In this document: piece by piece, positions 11,794 through 24,274 of the stretch
How positions within the stretch are numbered: the first letter of the stretch is position 1
Layout: each line of letters starts with the position of its first letter
NCBI GenBank assembly: GCA_024195585.1
Contig: SWBL01000043.1
Location: 124,001-188,000 of the forward strand
Direction: 5' to 3'
Length of the DNA stretch: 64,000 bases
DNA from: Aureobasidium sp. EXF-3400
Lineage: Eukaryota; Ascomycota; Dothideomycetes; Dothideales; Saccotheciaceae
The notes under the pieces: model-generated
What the model was told of the DNA's origin: nothing
Database searches by the model: none
What the model saw: only the letters and a program-made list of their open reading frames with translations
Program-made: the position numbers and the translations under genes

Positions 11794-14194
11794 ATGGCTC
11801 CAAAGTGGTTCTCGCAAAGCGATGACAACTCATCTCTACACACAAATACCATGGCTTCTACTTCAACCGACCGAACGCTCAAAAAGACTTCACGTCTGTC
11901 AGCAACTTTCAGCGTCGACTCTAGGCCCTGGAACTTGATGACTTCTTCTTCTGACCGCAGTTCGTCGTCTTCCAGAAAACGCCTGTCACTGTTCGGCGCT
12001 CGTAATTCTACAGCCTCATCAGCGGACGTTTTCTCGTCGGGTCATTCTTCGCCTCGAGATTCCGCTTTCGTCCCACCTGGTCGATCCGAAATTTCCCTCC
12101 GTCCCGAGTCTCGCTTCAGCATTGATTCAAAGTCAACAACCATCGCTGTGCCACCTACAGATAGCTGGCGCTCGTCTATCTTTTCCCTCAGGCGTTCGTC
12201 CAAAACTTCGAGAGGCTTGGAATCCAAGGATGAAACTCTGATGCGATGGCTGCGTAGCGACAGTCGCACATCGAGCTGGAGACGTGAATCTATTGACGCT
12301 GACAGGGAGCATGACTCAGAAGAAGCCTGTAAGTCGTGTGCACGGTTGTTTCCGACATACGAGAACTAACGCCTTCCGTCAAGTCTACCAAACATTAAGG
12401 AACAAGAACATCTCGGCTCCCTTCAATTTCCAGCATGTCACTCATACCCAGCAAGAACAGCTGCCGCAATTAGCATCCGTGACTGACAGTGAGCTTGTCT
12501 CGGAATTCTGGGCCGCTTCAGCCTTTCAAGCTCCAAGGAGCGAACTCCGCGGCATCAAAGCAGATCCGGTCGATAGTAGCTATCGTCTTCGCGCGAACGA
12601 GAGGAGACCATCTACCGCCTCATCCGTTCGCTCCGAGTCCTTTGCACTCAGACACCGTGGCTCGAGCTTCACGTCGTCGGTCCATGAACTTGACAGCACC
12701 CCTCGTACCCCTTGTGGTGCCGAGTCACCTGTGGACGAGAGAGCCCGCTCATTGTCGCTCAGCTCCAGAACGCACAGCTTCTCCCGACTAGACCTTCCTT
12801 CGCGGGAAAGACTAGCCGCTCTAGGAGCCGAGCAGAGAGAGCCACCCACCATGATTCACCCGGCTCTGCGCGCACAGTCGACACCCCCTACAGTTGAACG
12901 CACATCCAGTCAGCCTCAAATTTTCGAACTCCCTGGTACCAGTCTTGAGTCCGTACCCGAAGAAATGGAAGGTTGTGGACCTAGCCCAGCAAAAGCTCCC
13001 CGAGCAAAGGCTATGCTGGATCTATCACCCCTTACGACTCCTAACTTCTCTCCAAAATCTTCGCCATCCCTCGGTTCGACTGCACGTCAGAAGAACGGTC
13101 TGGTGTTTACACCTTTTCCCGTCGGCAACGCATTTGCACAAGCACACGGAGGCGCTGGTGCCGATTTACCTAGGACCTCTTCCGAGAGTCGCCTATCTTT
13201 CAGTGTCGATGGCAACGTACCCAGCTTGACTTCTGGCGAATCCTGGGAGAATGACATTGATTTTTGTTATCTGGTCGAGGCTGAATCATCTTGTGACTTT
13301 GACTGGGAGTCGGTAAGATCGAATAGTCGCAAAGGCTCTGCCTCTTCAGCTCGCAGAGACTCAACTACCAGCGTCTCTATGCAACGCGCCTCGTACAGCG
13401 ATCCGTCACGCCGGGCAAGCATCAAGTCGCAGCCTGATGTCGAGGCACTTTTCGCCGATTTTGATGGCAGCTCAAACTTCGTCAAGGAACAAATCCGTCA
13501 CGACTCGCCTCAGATGTCTGTCTCGCGCGCTGATTTGAGCCCCATCCTGGAATCACCATCCAAAATCCCGACGACTGATAGCAGTTCTGAGACGGTCAAT
13601 CTTGCGAAACCCATCCACACTCGCTCCATCTCCTTGGACGACAATGTCAAGCGTGGTCGCAGCTTGGATCGAAGTGCACGCTGGTCGATCGCGTCACCCC
13701 TCTGTCTCCCAGAAGATGCCAAGCAACGCGGCATCACCTTCACTTATCCGTTGTACAAGCCACGAGCAGTTCGCATGTCGGTACCTCCAGGCTTCGCAGC
13801 CCCTCCACTACCACCTCCGAAAACAGCCCTTCCACCTTTGCCCGCACAGCAGCCAGCAAAGCCCGTATCCCCACCCGTTTCACCCACCTCAACATGGCCC
13901 AGCTCCTTTCCGACCATGCGCAGACCTTCTTCTGCACAGGATCGTGCCATTCTCCAGGCTGCCGGACGCTTTGTCAGGAACGGACGTGCGTCAAGCAGAC
14001 CTGTAACACCAAGCCGTCTTTCGCACGTCCAACACGCTGTGCGTACCTCCTCTTCCGCAGCCATGGACTCACCCACCATTTCGCCAAAGACGACAGCTAG
14101 CACTGATTGCAAGTACGGTGGAGTTTTGCCTACTCCACCCATGTCTCCGCCCGAGCAACATCAGGGCTTCCAAGAATACCCAGCTTGGATATAA
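11794..14194 (+). CDS. CRIB-domain protein, candidate Cdc42/Rac effector
   Basis: Exons 11794-12328 and 12384-14194 (55-bp intron, GTAAGT...CAAG) give 781 residues. Right after the intron, at about residues 188-205, comes ISAPFNFQHVTH. This fits the CRIB consensus I-S-x-P-x-x-F-x-H-x-x-H that binds GTP-loaded Cdc42/Rac. The rest is low-complexity and Ser/Pro-rich, with many RRxS-like sites suggesting phosphorylation, a run PPLPPPKTALPPLP near residue 645 that could bind SH3 domains, and a C-terminal LPTPPMSPPE. There is no kinase or other catalytic domain. The start was chosen as the first ATG giving the full Ser-rich N-terminus. The next two genes, alpha-actinin and Cla4, also act in actin and polarity. 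A scaffold or adaptor role is inferred. Confidence 0.75.
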
Positions 14195-15267
14195 GTGAGC
14201 AGGGGGATTTTACAGTCTCGTCTTTTCTCCTTTTCTTATTACCTCTTTTTTTACGTTTTTATGATCACACGGCCGTCTACGAACTTGCTATCAAAAAAGT
14301 CATATGGAACATGATTTTGCTTGGTTTTTAGCGGATACCCAACCCAGAGCGCGGAGCAGCATGGGGGTGTTTGGTTCTTTTTTTTATTTGGAGCAGTGGC
14401 CTGAGAAGATGCATATGCATATAGGAAATGCAGCTATATCAATCAAACTTCATCTTGAACTGATCAAAGTCTGTCGTTAAAAATGCAGTGCTCGTATGAT
14501 GTGATGTTTGTTTTCTGCGTTCTTGCATGAGTTAACGTGTGATGATCTACGAATCACCCGAAAGTGTACCACACATTTGTTAGGCGACCAAATGGCATGG
14601 GGCCATGGGTAGCTTAGGCATACAATATGCACAATAGACTCAAAGTCTCTTTGAGGTTGTTGTAGGAGTATGAAAGACTTGCAGAGACAAGAATCGAGAT
14701 GTTGTTATTCAAGGCAGGGTATGTAGGCCAACAAGTTGGATTTGGACAAAACACAAGCTCCAGACAGAAGCTCTCAGCAAAGCACAACGCAGAACATTAT
14801 AGAACAGGATAGAGGATACCGAGGTACGCGTAAGCTGTAAATTAAGTTGAGTAGTAGTAAGAGAGGATTAGACAAATTGGTACGAATATAAAATTAAAAT
14901 AGTCAAGCAGAAATGAGCATGCCGGCAAGATCAGGGAGCGAGTGCTGGGCTGGGCTGGGCTGGCTGCCCCTCAATGAATTGTGGAGAGCGAGGGATTGGG
15001 GCCTTACGGCTTTCGGGAGCACATGGCCGCAATCCCCAAAGGCCGTTTATTTACTTTAACCTTGTACGAGGGGTTCGTGTTTCCCTCACTTGCATCTCAC
15101 CGCTTTCGTCTTTTCTGCATACTTTGGATTGCAAGACATATTATCGCAGCGACAGAAGTACGGCTGCCTCTTGGATAAGACGACACAGCATCGCTATCGT
15201 CGCACACAGCTCTTAAGCGCCGGCAGGTGTTGAAGAGAAAGTCTTATCAGCACAGGGCGCGCCAGCC
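14195..15267. other. Intergenic, 3' UTR and promoter region
   Basis: 1.07 kb between two plus-strand genes. A short GGGCT minisatellite (GCTGGGCTGGGCTGGGCTGG) lies at about 14946-14965. The left part is AT-rich and the right part is the presumed promoter of the alpha-actinin gene. I see no coding frame worth calling. Confidence 0.6.
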
Positions 15268-17419
15268 ATGGCTGTGCTGCTGGAACAAAGTTGGGTCAAG
15301 GTGCAAGAGAAGACATTCGGCAAATGGTACATGAGAGCCATCACACCTACAACTGGAATGTGCAGAGAGCTGACCGAAGATCCCAACACAGGCTCAACAG
15401 CAAGCTGCAGGTCCGCAATGTGCAGATCAAGGACCTGGTCACTGACCTCTCCGATGGAGTAAGTCTGTTCTCGAAAAACTAGGAGAACATCTCACTAACA
15501 AGAGCGTGAAGGTCATGCTCATCCACCTCCTTGAGATCCTCTCCCAAGAATCACTAGGCCGCTATGCCTCCCGTCCGAAACTACGAGTCCAGCGATTCGA
15601 GAACGTCAACAAAGCCCTAGACTTTATCAAAGGCCGGCGCATCCAATTGACGAATATCGGCGCAGAAGACATTGTCGACGGCAATCGGAAAATCATCCTC
15701 GGTCTCATCTGGACTCTCATTCTGCGCTTCACCATCAGCGACATCAGCGAGGAGGGTTTGAGCGCAAAAGAAGGTTTACTGCTGTGGTGTCAGAGAAAAA
15801 CCGCTTGTTATGACGAGGTCGAGGTCCGAGACTTTTCGTCGAGCTGGAACGATGGTCTTGCTTTGTATGTGAAACACCTTTCCACAAAGCCTCCTCTGAA
15901 ACATTACTGACCGGACATCTCAGCTGCGCATTACTTGACATTCATCGTCCCGACCTCATCGACTATGACAAGCTCGACAAGAACGACCATCGTGGAAACA
16001 TGCAACTGGCCTTTGACATCGCTTCCAAGGAAATTGGTATCCCGGACCTGCTCGATGTCGACGACGTTTGTGATGTTGCAAAGCCCGACGAGCGTTCGCT
16101 CATGACCTACATCGCCTACTGGTTCCACGCCTTCTCCGCCATGGAACGTGTAGAGAATGCAGGAAGACGTGTCGAGAAGTTCGTCTCCAACATGCAAGGA
16201 GCTTGGGAGATGCAAAACAGCTTTGAGCGCCGTATGAGAGAGCTCCTACGCCAAATCGCCGAACAGCAGAAACAATGGAAGGATGCCACCTTTGAAGGCT
16301 CTTATGTCGATGCCAAGATGCAGAGCTCCGAGTTCACGGGCTATAAGCGCAACCAGAAGAGAAAGTGGGTAGCAGAGAAGAGTGACCTGGTTGGTCTACT
16401 GGGAAACATCAAGACAAAACTCAGCACATACCGCTTGCGACCATACGAGCTCCCGCCAGAGCTCAGTCTTGCTGCACTCGACTCAGCCTGGGCTGGCTTG
16501 ATGCAGGCCGAGAAGGAGAGGAGTAGGATCATCAACGAAACAATTCGCGACATCAAGAACGCTCTACGGAGGAATTTTGCTGACAAGGCCAACGACTTTG
16601 CTCTTGCTCTGCATACGTTAAGTGTGAGCATCTCTGGACTTGAAGGTGAAGTTGAAGACCAGAGAGAACACATCACCAAGATCTCGGAATCGGTGCCACC
16701 CCTCGACGAATATCTGACCATCATCGGGCGCCTGGATGAGCAATGCGAAGAGGCCAACATCGAGGAGAACGATTTTACAACATATACATACGACGAGCTT
16801 GTCTACGAATTGGGCTTGGTCAAATCGAGTGTGCAGAAAAAACTAGCCTTTTTGGAAAACCAGATGGTGGCACGCAGCATGACTAATCTCACACCCATCC
16901 AATTGGAGGAGTTCGAGTCCGTCTTTAGACACTTTGACCGTGGTGGCAGCAACTCGCTGCAGGAGCTCGAGTTCTCGGCAGCGCTCGCAAGTTTGGGACT
17001 TGTGTATGACGAAGACGAGATGCATGAACGCTTCCTGGAGGTTAGCAACGGACCAGGTGGCACTGTCAGCTTCGAGCAGTTCATTCGCTTTATGGTCGAA
17101 GTCACCGAGGACCAATATACGGCGGAGCAAGTGTTTGAGAGTTTCCGCGAAGTTGCAGATGGCAAGGTAAGTGACTCTATTCCAGCAACATCACGATCGT
17201 ACGAGCACGAGACTGATCAACATCTTCCAACAGCCATATGTCACCGAACTCGATCTCAGACACTCACTCATTCCCGACGAACTTATCGAAGACTTGGTCA
17301 AGACAATGCCACAACACAGCGGACCCGACTTGCAAGAAGACCGAGACCTGGAAAAGTACGACTACATCACCTTTATGCAAAAATACATGGGCGCCGCACC
17401 CAATGCCAACGGAGAGTAA
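15268..17419 (+). CDS. ain1: Alpha-actinin, F-actin crosslinker
   Basis: Five exons (15268-15326, 15392-15458, 15512-15864, 15924-17166, 17234-17419) give 635 residues, matching the short one-to-two-spectrin-repeat fungal alpha-actinins (S. pombe Ain1 is about 620). Two calponin-homology domains fill residues ~8-235, with the signatures VQEKTFGKWLN, KDLVTDLSDGVMLIHLLE and WNDGLAFCALL. A spectrin-like helical rod follows at ~260-480. Two EF-hand modules end the protein (FRHFDRGGSNSLQELEF and a weaker second). The first EF loop keeps some but not all Ca ligands, so calcium control is doubtful. It bundles actin at the cytokinetic ring and septum. All introns are 53-67 bp. The upstream neighbour is a CRIB protein and the downstream one is Cla4-type kinase. 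Confidence 0.93.
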
Positions 17420-18641
17420 AGAGAGATTCACGCAGCAGACGTCGGAGGATCAGATGCTGCAGTAGGGCAAGGTGACTGCTATCCTTCTCAATGCTAGGAG
17501 TTAGTCACATGAAAACATGCATACTAGCGATTAAAGGAGTTTGTTGCGCGTTGGCAGGGAAAGCATCGAAAAGATATTATTTCTGCATAGCGAGTTCGTT
17601 AGTCTGAGTTTTCCTGGGCAAATAAGAAAAAATCCACAAATGTATATCTTATTGCAAAGCACAATTGAGTGTCAGCGAATGAGATACAGAATAGAAAAGC
17701 GATTGTGCTATGGTCGACGGAAGGTGATGGTACCCCTGCGGGATGGGCGGAGTTTAAGCTTCAGCATGGCACAGAAGAGTGTTTCACATGCACACTTGAT
17801 ATGGAGCACTCTTGCTATAGTGAGCTTGGCCAGTGTTTCACGAAGACAAATGAGTGCATGGGCAGCCAAATCAAGGACAATGAGATTGGATATGTTCAAA
17901 GAAAGAAGAAGGTGAGTCTGTGAAAAGGCGGGAGATGCATACGATAGGAAAGCCACTGCGGTTGGCCGTTCAGGGGCCGTTCACTGACGTTGTTCGAAGG
18001 GTGCATGGCAGAATGAATGGATATTTTGCTTTGCCATGTGCAAGAGTGGTCGACTGAGTACGGCGTCGCAAAGAGCTGTAGAGACAGACAAGAAAATGTT
18101 TTCTTGCATACAGAGTGGCCAATTGAGGAAGGACGAGTGACATGTTTATGCACGCTGAGTTAGTTGGGCGTGAAGGCGGTGAGATGGATTGGGGTGCACG
18201 GAGGCATGTCGAAACGCAGCGTCCAGTCCAAGCAGGTGTGAGAGAGTGCGACAGCCCCTCGATCTTTTTCTACACACTACTGTCCAACCGCCCGTCGAAC
18301 TCGCTCGTTTTATCCAACGTCTGCAGGCAGAGCTGTCATTGTTTCCTGTTGTCCGTCGTCTTTTTGCAGAGCAGTCGCAGCCCGATTCTGTTGTTTGCGC
18401 TTCGCTCTTTCAGCGTCACTGGCCAGCACAGGGGCTCACCACCAAGCCGAATCAGCTCCGCATTCAGCGCCTGCGCACTCGACAAGGGTTATCCACGACG
18501 TTACACGACACAACCACGACCACTTTGCGCATTCAACAATCCACCCCGGCTTGGTCAACCGTCACCAAACCTTGTGTCGCGCCTTGTCCAAGGGAAAAAG
18601 GTCGACTTTGTGACTGAAGCGCTCGCTCACAGCCGCACATC
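17420..18641. other. Intergenic region and long leader of the Cla4-type gene
   Basis: 1.2 kb. An 84-codon plus frame at 17669-17923 is Cys-rich but has no recognisable domain or supporting context, so I do not call it. The 400 bp before 18642 are C/T-rich, typical of a promoter and 5' UTR. Confidence 0.55.
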
Positions 18642-21245
18642 ATGTCGCAACCACACGGGTATGTCCTGTTGTCAGATGAAACTACCACACCGCCCATGCT
18701 GATACACGCTCCCGCAGACCTTACTCAGAGGGCTCCTTCATGAACCCAGGACCCGCTCCTCGTCCTCCCACCGACCGTCCTCGTCTCGCTCTTACCCCTA
18801 ACGTTAACAATGTTGCCGGCAACATGAGCCAATTGAGTCTGCAATCTCCTGGCCCTGGCGGCTCCACAACTTCTCTCCAGCGCTCCATGACCGACTTTGG
18901 CTCATCTCGCAATGAATCGTCAGCCGTCAAGTCTGGCTGGGCCAAGGTCAAGGAAGAGGGTGGTTTCATGAAGGGTGTCTTCTGGTCTGAGAAGTTCCTC
19001 GTCCTTAGAGAAAAGGCCCTCGACTTCCAGAAGAGCGACACTGCTCCAAAGATCTCCTTCTCCATCCCTCTCAAGGATGTCCTCAACATTACCAGATCTG
19101 AGACTATTCCCTACTCGTTCGAGTTGACCCGAGGCACGCCTGGAAATGAGAAGATGGTCATCTGCAAGTTTGAGACAGACAATGATGTCTACGGCTGGAT
19201 CGATGTCATCTACAACAAGAGTCCTACCATGGGCGGTGTCAGCCACCCTACCTCGTTCGCCCATCGCATCCACGTCGGCTTTGATCCTGTTACTGGAGGT
19301 TTCGTCGGCCTACCAGTCGAATGGCAGAAGCTGCTTAACAGTTCAGCGCTCACACAGGATGACATGGCTAAGAACCCTCAGGCTGTCGTCGAGGCTCTCG
19401 AATTCTACACAAGCAAGCTCCAGAAGAGAGCAGATGACCCCAAGCAATACCCCAGTCTCACCCCCACGCCTCCAATTGACGCTTACGGCAACAAGCAGTT
19501 GGGCCACGGAAATGGCATCGCTCCTCCCCGCCCTCAACCTCCTGTCGCATACACCAGAAAGGAGAGCTACAGCTCTACTCGCAATGTTTCGCCCGCCGGT
19601 TCGCAGCCCCCACTTTCGCGCTCTAACACGGCGCCTCAGTATGACCCCCGCATCGAAGACGAGCGCAGACGCAAGGAGGACGAGAGACGTAGAATGCTCG
19701 AGAAACAGCGTGCGTACGAAGATGCCCAGAGAAGAGAGGCACAGGAGCTCGCAGACTATAACGCTAGTCTGCCCAAGCACAAGCTGCCCTTGGCTCAGCA
19801 AGAAATTGGAGGTGGCGGCTACTCTAGCGATCGCGATGCCAGCCCCTCTTCCAGATACCAACCCTCCAGACCTGCTCCCTCTGCACCTTCCTCGTCAAGC
19901 CAGAAGGTCAACCCGGTCCGCCAGTTGACTGCACAGCGCCAGGCTCCGACAGCACCATCTTCCAATGGCTCGTCTTCTGCTATCCCTAGACCCAGCCCGT
20001 CTTCTCAGCGACAGCAGTCGCCCAACAGCCAGAGAAAGCCTAGCGGCCAAACAGGCTCTCCTGGTGTTCACATGCCTTCTGGCTCATCGCAACAGAGAGA
20101 ACACTCGCCTGCTGCGCCCAAGCCGCTTAATGTCGCATCTAAGCAACCGACAGGTGCGCCAATGGACCCCATCAAGAAGGCTGAGTTGGCTCTCACTGCT
20201 GCCCCACCTAAGAAGGAGGAACCCAGAAAGGATGTGCGCATGTCGAGCATGACCGATGCCCAAGTCATGGAGAAGTTGCGCGAAGTTGTGTCCAAGGAGC
20301 GTCCTCTGGACTCATACAACAAGCAGAAGAAGATTGGTCAGGGTGCTTCTGGTTCCGTTTACGTCGCTCGTATCCGTGAATCTGCCACATCTCCCACTGC
20401 TCGTCAGCAATTGCGCGAGAATGGTCCCAGAGCTCAAGTTGCTATCAAACAGATGGATCTTCGCAACCAGCCTCGCAAGGAGCTGATCGTCAATGAGATC
20501 ATTGTCATGAAGGACAGCAAGCACCCCAACATTGTCAACTTCCTCGATGCTTTCCTTCAGGAGGAGAGCAACGAGCTTTGGGTTGTCATGGAGTTCATGG
20601 AGGGCGGTGCACTCACTGATGTCATTGACAACAACCCCAGCATCTCGGAGCCGCAAATTGCAACTATCTGTCACGAAGTGAGTGTTAAATTATCCCCTAC
20701 ATCCCTGACCACAAGCTAACAAGAATATACAGACTTGCAAGGGTCTGATTCACCTTCACCAGCAGAACATCATTCACCGTGATATCAAATCAGACAACGT
20801 CCTGCTTAGTTCGCGAGGCAATGTCAAGATCACCGACTTTGGTTTCTGTGCCAAGTTGACCGAGCAGCGCAGCAAGCGTGCCACCATGGTCGGAACACCC
20901 TACTGGATGGCACCTGAGGTTGTCAAGCAGAAGGAGTATGGCAGCAAGGTCGATATTTGGTCCTTGGGTATTATGGCCATCGAGATGATTGAGTCCGAGC
21001 CCCCATACCTCAACGAGGAGCCTTTGAAGGCACTGTACCTGATTGCCACCAACGGCACACCACGTCTGAAGAAGCCTGAAGCTCTTAGCAAGGAACTCAA
21101 GAGCTTCTTGAGCGTCTGCCTGTGTGTCGACGTCAAATCTCGTGCTACTGCTGAGGAGCTTGGTAGACACGATTTCCTCAAGACTGGCTGCAACCCCAAC
21201 ATGCTCGCCGAACTCTTGAGATTCAGAAAGCAGAGTGGCCACTGA
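18642..21245 (+). CDS. cla4: Cla4-type p21-activated Ser/Thr kinase (PH-CRIB-STE20 kinase)
   Basis: Exons 18642-18658, 18718-20677 and 20733-21245 give 829 residues. A 17-nt first exon encodes MSQPHG. A PH domain lies at about residues 55-165 ([18 protein letters not shown]...). The CRIB motif starts at about residue 180 ([20 protein letters not shown]). A long Ser/Pro/Gln linker follows, with a charged coiled stretch [16 protein letters not shown]. The kinase begins at about residue 545, with glycine loop [19 protein letters not shown] lysine, HRD at 674-676, DFG at 694-696 and GTPYWMAPE activation segment, so all catalytic residues are present. The PH domain separates Cla4 from Ste20. It is activated by Cdc42/Rac and controls septin assembly, budding or septation, and hyphal polarity. 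Confidence 0.95.
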
Positions 21246-22081
21246 GTGTGGACACCTGCATGACCATTCGCATATACCCATGATACCCAAGTGCTGGCTT
21301 TTGCTTACATCGATACTACGAACGTTGTACCAGTCGTCAGCCATCACCAGCATGCAACAGCCGTGGAAACGACGACCGAGTGAGACAGGCTTTCACAAGT
21401 CAGGAAAAAGAAAAGAAAAAAACACTACATGACCTGAGGATATGAGATTACCATATGGAAAGCTAGCCAATGACGACCACGATGATGAAGACAGTGACAG
21501 AAGATCTTTCGTGTTTTGTCTTAGATTCTGCATCGTCATTATCGAGAACGGCATCTCTTAGACTGTCTTACGAATGGAGGGAGAAGAAAAGAGACTGGCT
21601 GCTGCTTGACCACCATTTTCCCTTCTTTACTTTCCTTAGCAGAACGTTTGGATGCATGACGGAGTGCCCAGGTGTTCGCAGACTTTCTTTTCCTAATGGG
21701 TTCCTTGCTCTTATCAGAATAGGTGATGGTTGACAACGGTCGAAAGAGAAATGCATGTAGCTGAAGCTGGAGTCGTCGTTGAAAAGGAATGAATGCTTTC
21801 CATGTTAATTAGCCGGCGTTCGCAGGAGATGCTTTGGACAGGCACGGAGTTGAAAAAGGGTTGTTTCGAACTCTTAGAACAGTTCTTCTATGCATCAAAT
21901 CAAGACTTTCTCATCTTTAAAAACATGCATGTGCTCGATGGTTGACCCAAGATGTTGGAGTGAGAGTAGGCGAACGCCAAGATTTCAGAGGGCCCACCGA
22001 AGTTTGCGCGGGATGTTGTCGACGCCGCCGACTTTTTCGCGGGAGCGTCTCGATTCCCTAGCAGATCAATCACATAACAAG
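21246..22081. other. Intergenic region between the Cla4-type and eIF3d genes
   Basis: 836 bp holding the 3' UTR of the kinase gene and the promoter of the next. I see no gene and no repeat. Confidence 0.6.
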
Positions 22082-23922
22082 ATGGACTCTATTCTTGGTC
22101 TCGTACAGGCGCTGCCTGCTACCGACTCATGGGGACCTCCCGTCACCACTGACACCCTGCGCGACGGTCTCCCCTACGCCCCCTTCTCCAAGGGCGACAA
22201 GCTTGGCCGCATGGCCGACTGGACCGCTGAGGGCAAGGACCGTGAAGGCAGAGGAGGCAGACAGCAATACGGTCGCAACTTCAGAGGTGAGGGAGATTTG
22301 AAAAGAGCAGAGGGAACAGCTGGACTGACAAGTCACCACAAACAGACCAGCCATACGGCGCCGGCGCAGGTCTCCAAACCGCTCTCAACATCGAAGGAAT
22401 TGGCGAGGAAGCCAGCTTCTCCATCGTCGACAACTCGCGCACTGCCGCTCGCCGCACTTTCGGCCGTGGTGGTGGCACCGTTTTCCGTGGACGTGGTGGT
22501 GCTCGTGGTGGCGCTGCTCAGCGTGGTGGCCGTGGTGGCACTTTCCAGCGCGTTGGTGGTGCCAGACCTGGACAACAGCAATACGACAACCGTGGAGCAC
22601 AGCGTGGAGGCCGTGGTGGCCGCAGAGGAGGCTGGAAGGACTGGGACAAGCCGCAACGCACTCGTGAGGCTTCGGTCCAGCCTCGCGATACCTGGAAGCT
22701 GCTCGAGGAGATTGACTTCAACCGTCTGATCAAGCTGAACCTGGACACTGGCGACGGCGAGGATGTCGAAGACTATGGATTCCTCTACTACTACGACCGC
22801 CAGTTCGACAAGCAGCCTGGTGCTCCCACCTCTTTCCGCAAGCTTAACGTTGTTGAGCGTGCTGCTTACAATGTCACAACCTCTCACGACCCCATTATCC
22901 AGGATCTGGCCGCCAAGGACGCCGCTTCCATCTTCACTACCAGCGATATCTTGTCAATGCTGATGTGCGCTCCCCGCTCCGTCTACTCATGGGATTTGAT
23001 CATCACCAGACAAGGCAACAAGGTCTTCATCGACAAGCGTGAGGGCAGCAACGTCGACCGTGTCACCGTCAACGAGAACGCGGCCGATGCACCTCTCGAG
23101 ACTTCCGAGGGTACCAAGGACACCATCAACAACGTTGGCGCCCTTATGGAGGAGGCCACCCACATCAACCACGTCTTCCCTATTCAGACCGTTACCGAGA
23201 GCCAAACGTCCAAGCGCGACATGGCCAACGAGCACCCCTTCTACAACCCCGAGGAGGAGACCGACCCCCCTGCCTCCAAGGCCTACAAGTACCGCAAGTT
23301 CGACCTTTCGCTCGAGGCCGACGAGCAGCCGCTACACATTATTGTCCGTACCGAGCTCGACGCCGTCGTCAAGAACGCCATCTCTGGCGAGGACCAATAC
23401 CTTACCATCAAGGCTCTCAACGAGTTCGACAACAAGGCCATCGGCAGCGGTGGTGCTCTTGACTGGCGCACTAAGTTGGCTTCTCAGCGTGGTGCCGTCG
23501 TTGCTACCGAGATGAAGAACAACAGCTGCAAGCTCGCTCGTTGGGCTACCCAGGCCATCCTTGCCAAGGCCGACCAGATGAAGATTGGGTAAGTTTATGA
23601 TTTGACGAATTTAACAGAAGAAACAAATGCTAAAATATATGACAGTTTCGTGTCGCGTGTCAACCCCAAGACAGCAAACGACCACGTCATCCTTGGTGTT
23701 CTCGGCTACAAGCCCCGTGAGTTCGCGGCTCAGATGAACTTGAACCTGAACAACGGTTGGGCCATTGTGCGCACTTTCGTTGATATGGTCATGTCGCAAG
23801 ACGAGGAGGAGGCCAAGTTTGTGCTTGTCAAGGACCCCAACAAGCCCACCATTCGCCTGTACAACGTTCCTCGCGACACCTTTGAGGAGGAAGAGGAGAT
23901 GGCTGGTATTGACGAGGAGTAA
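22082..23922 (+). CDS. eIF3d: Translation initiation factor eIF3 subunit d
   Basis: Exons 22082-22286, 22346-23588 and 23646-23922 (introns 59 and 57 bp) give 574 residues, the normal size. The N-terminus has the family's WGPP and [18 protein letters not shown] signatures. An RGG-rich RNA-binding insert lies at about residues 100-145 ([27 protein letters not shown]). The conserved core follows with [40 protein letters not shown] and the C-terminal [14 protein letters not shown]. The tail is acidic. It is a subunit of the cytoplasmic eIF3 complex, with cap-binding activity known from animal orthologues. Codon use is strongly biased, as expected for a highly expressed gene. Confidence 0.95.
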
Positions 23923-24274
23923 GCTATTTCATGAGGATGAATACGGAACATGTGGTGTGCCTAGGGATAGATGGGGATTGGCATGTTCGAGAGTACAGAA
24001 AAAGCGAATGTTATACTTTTTACGACTTCAACACTTGTTTAATCTTCCCAGCTCTTGATCATATTCGATCTGCGTTCAATGTTATCGATTGTTGTTGTTC
24101 AGAGACAAAGAAGAAAATGGGCTGAAAGCGGAGTGGAGACGGGGCCCAGCTTGGCAGAGGGCGGGCGGTCGTCATCGTTCATGTGAAAGGGACCTGCAGG
24201 CAGTTAATTCCACGTCTTGGTATTCTAGACCTTTTGTCAAACTACCTAGCATTTACATATATCGCTACAACAAG
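23923..24274. other. Short intergenic region before sec12
   Basis: 352 bp containing the eIF3d 3' UTR and the promoter of the next gene. Nothing else is visible. Confidence 0.6.

Noticed and set aside
17669..17923. 84-codon Cys-rich frame as a small effector gene
   Set aside because: No signal peptide, no leader, and an opposite-strand frame of equal quality.
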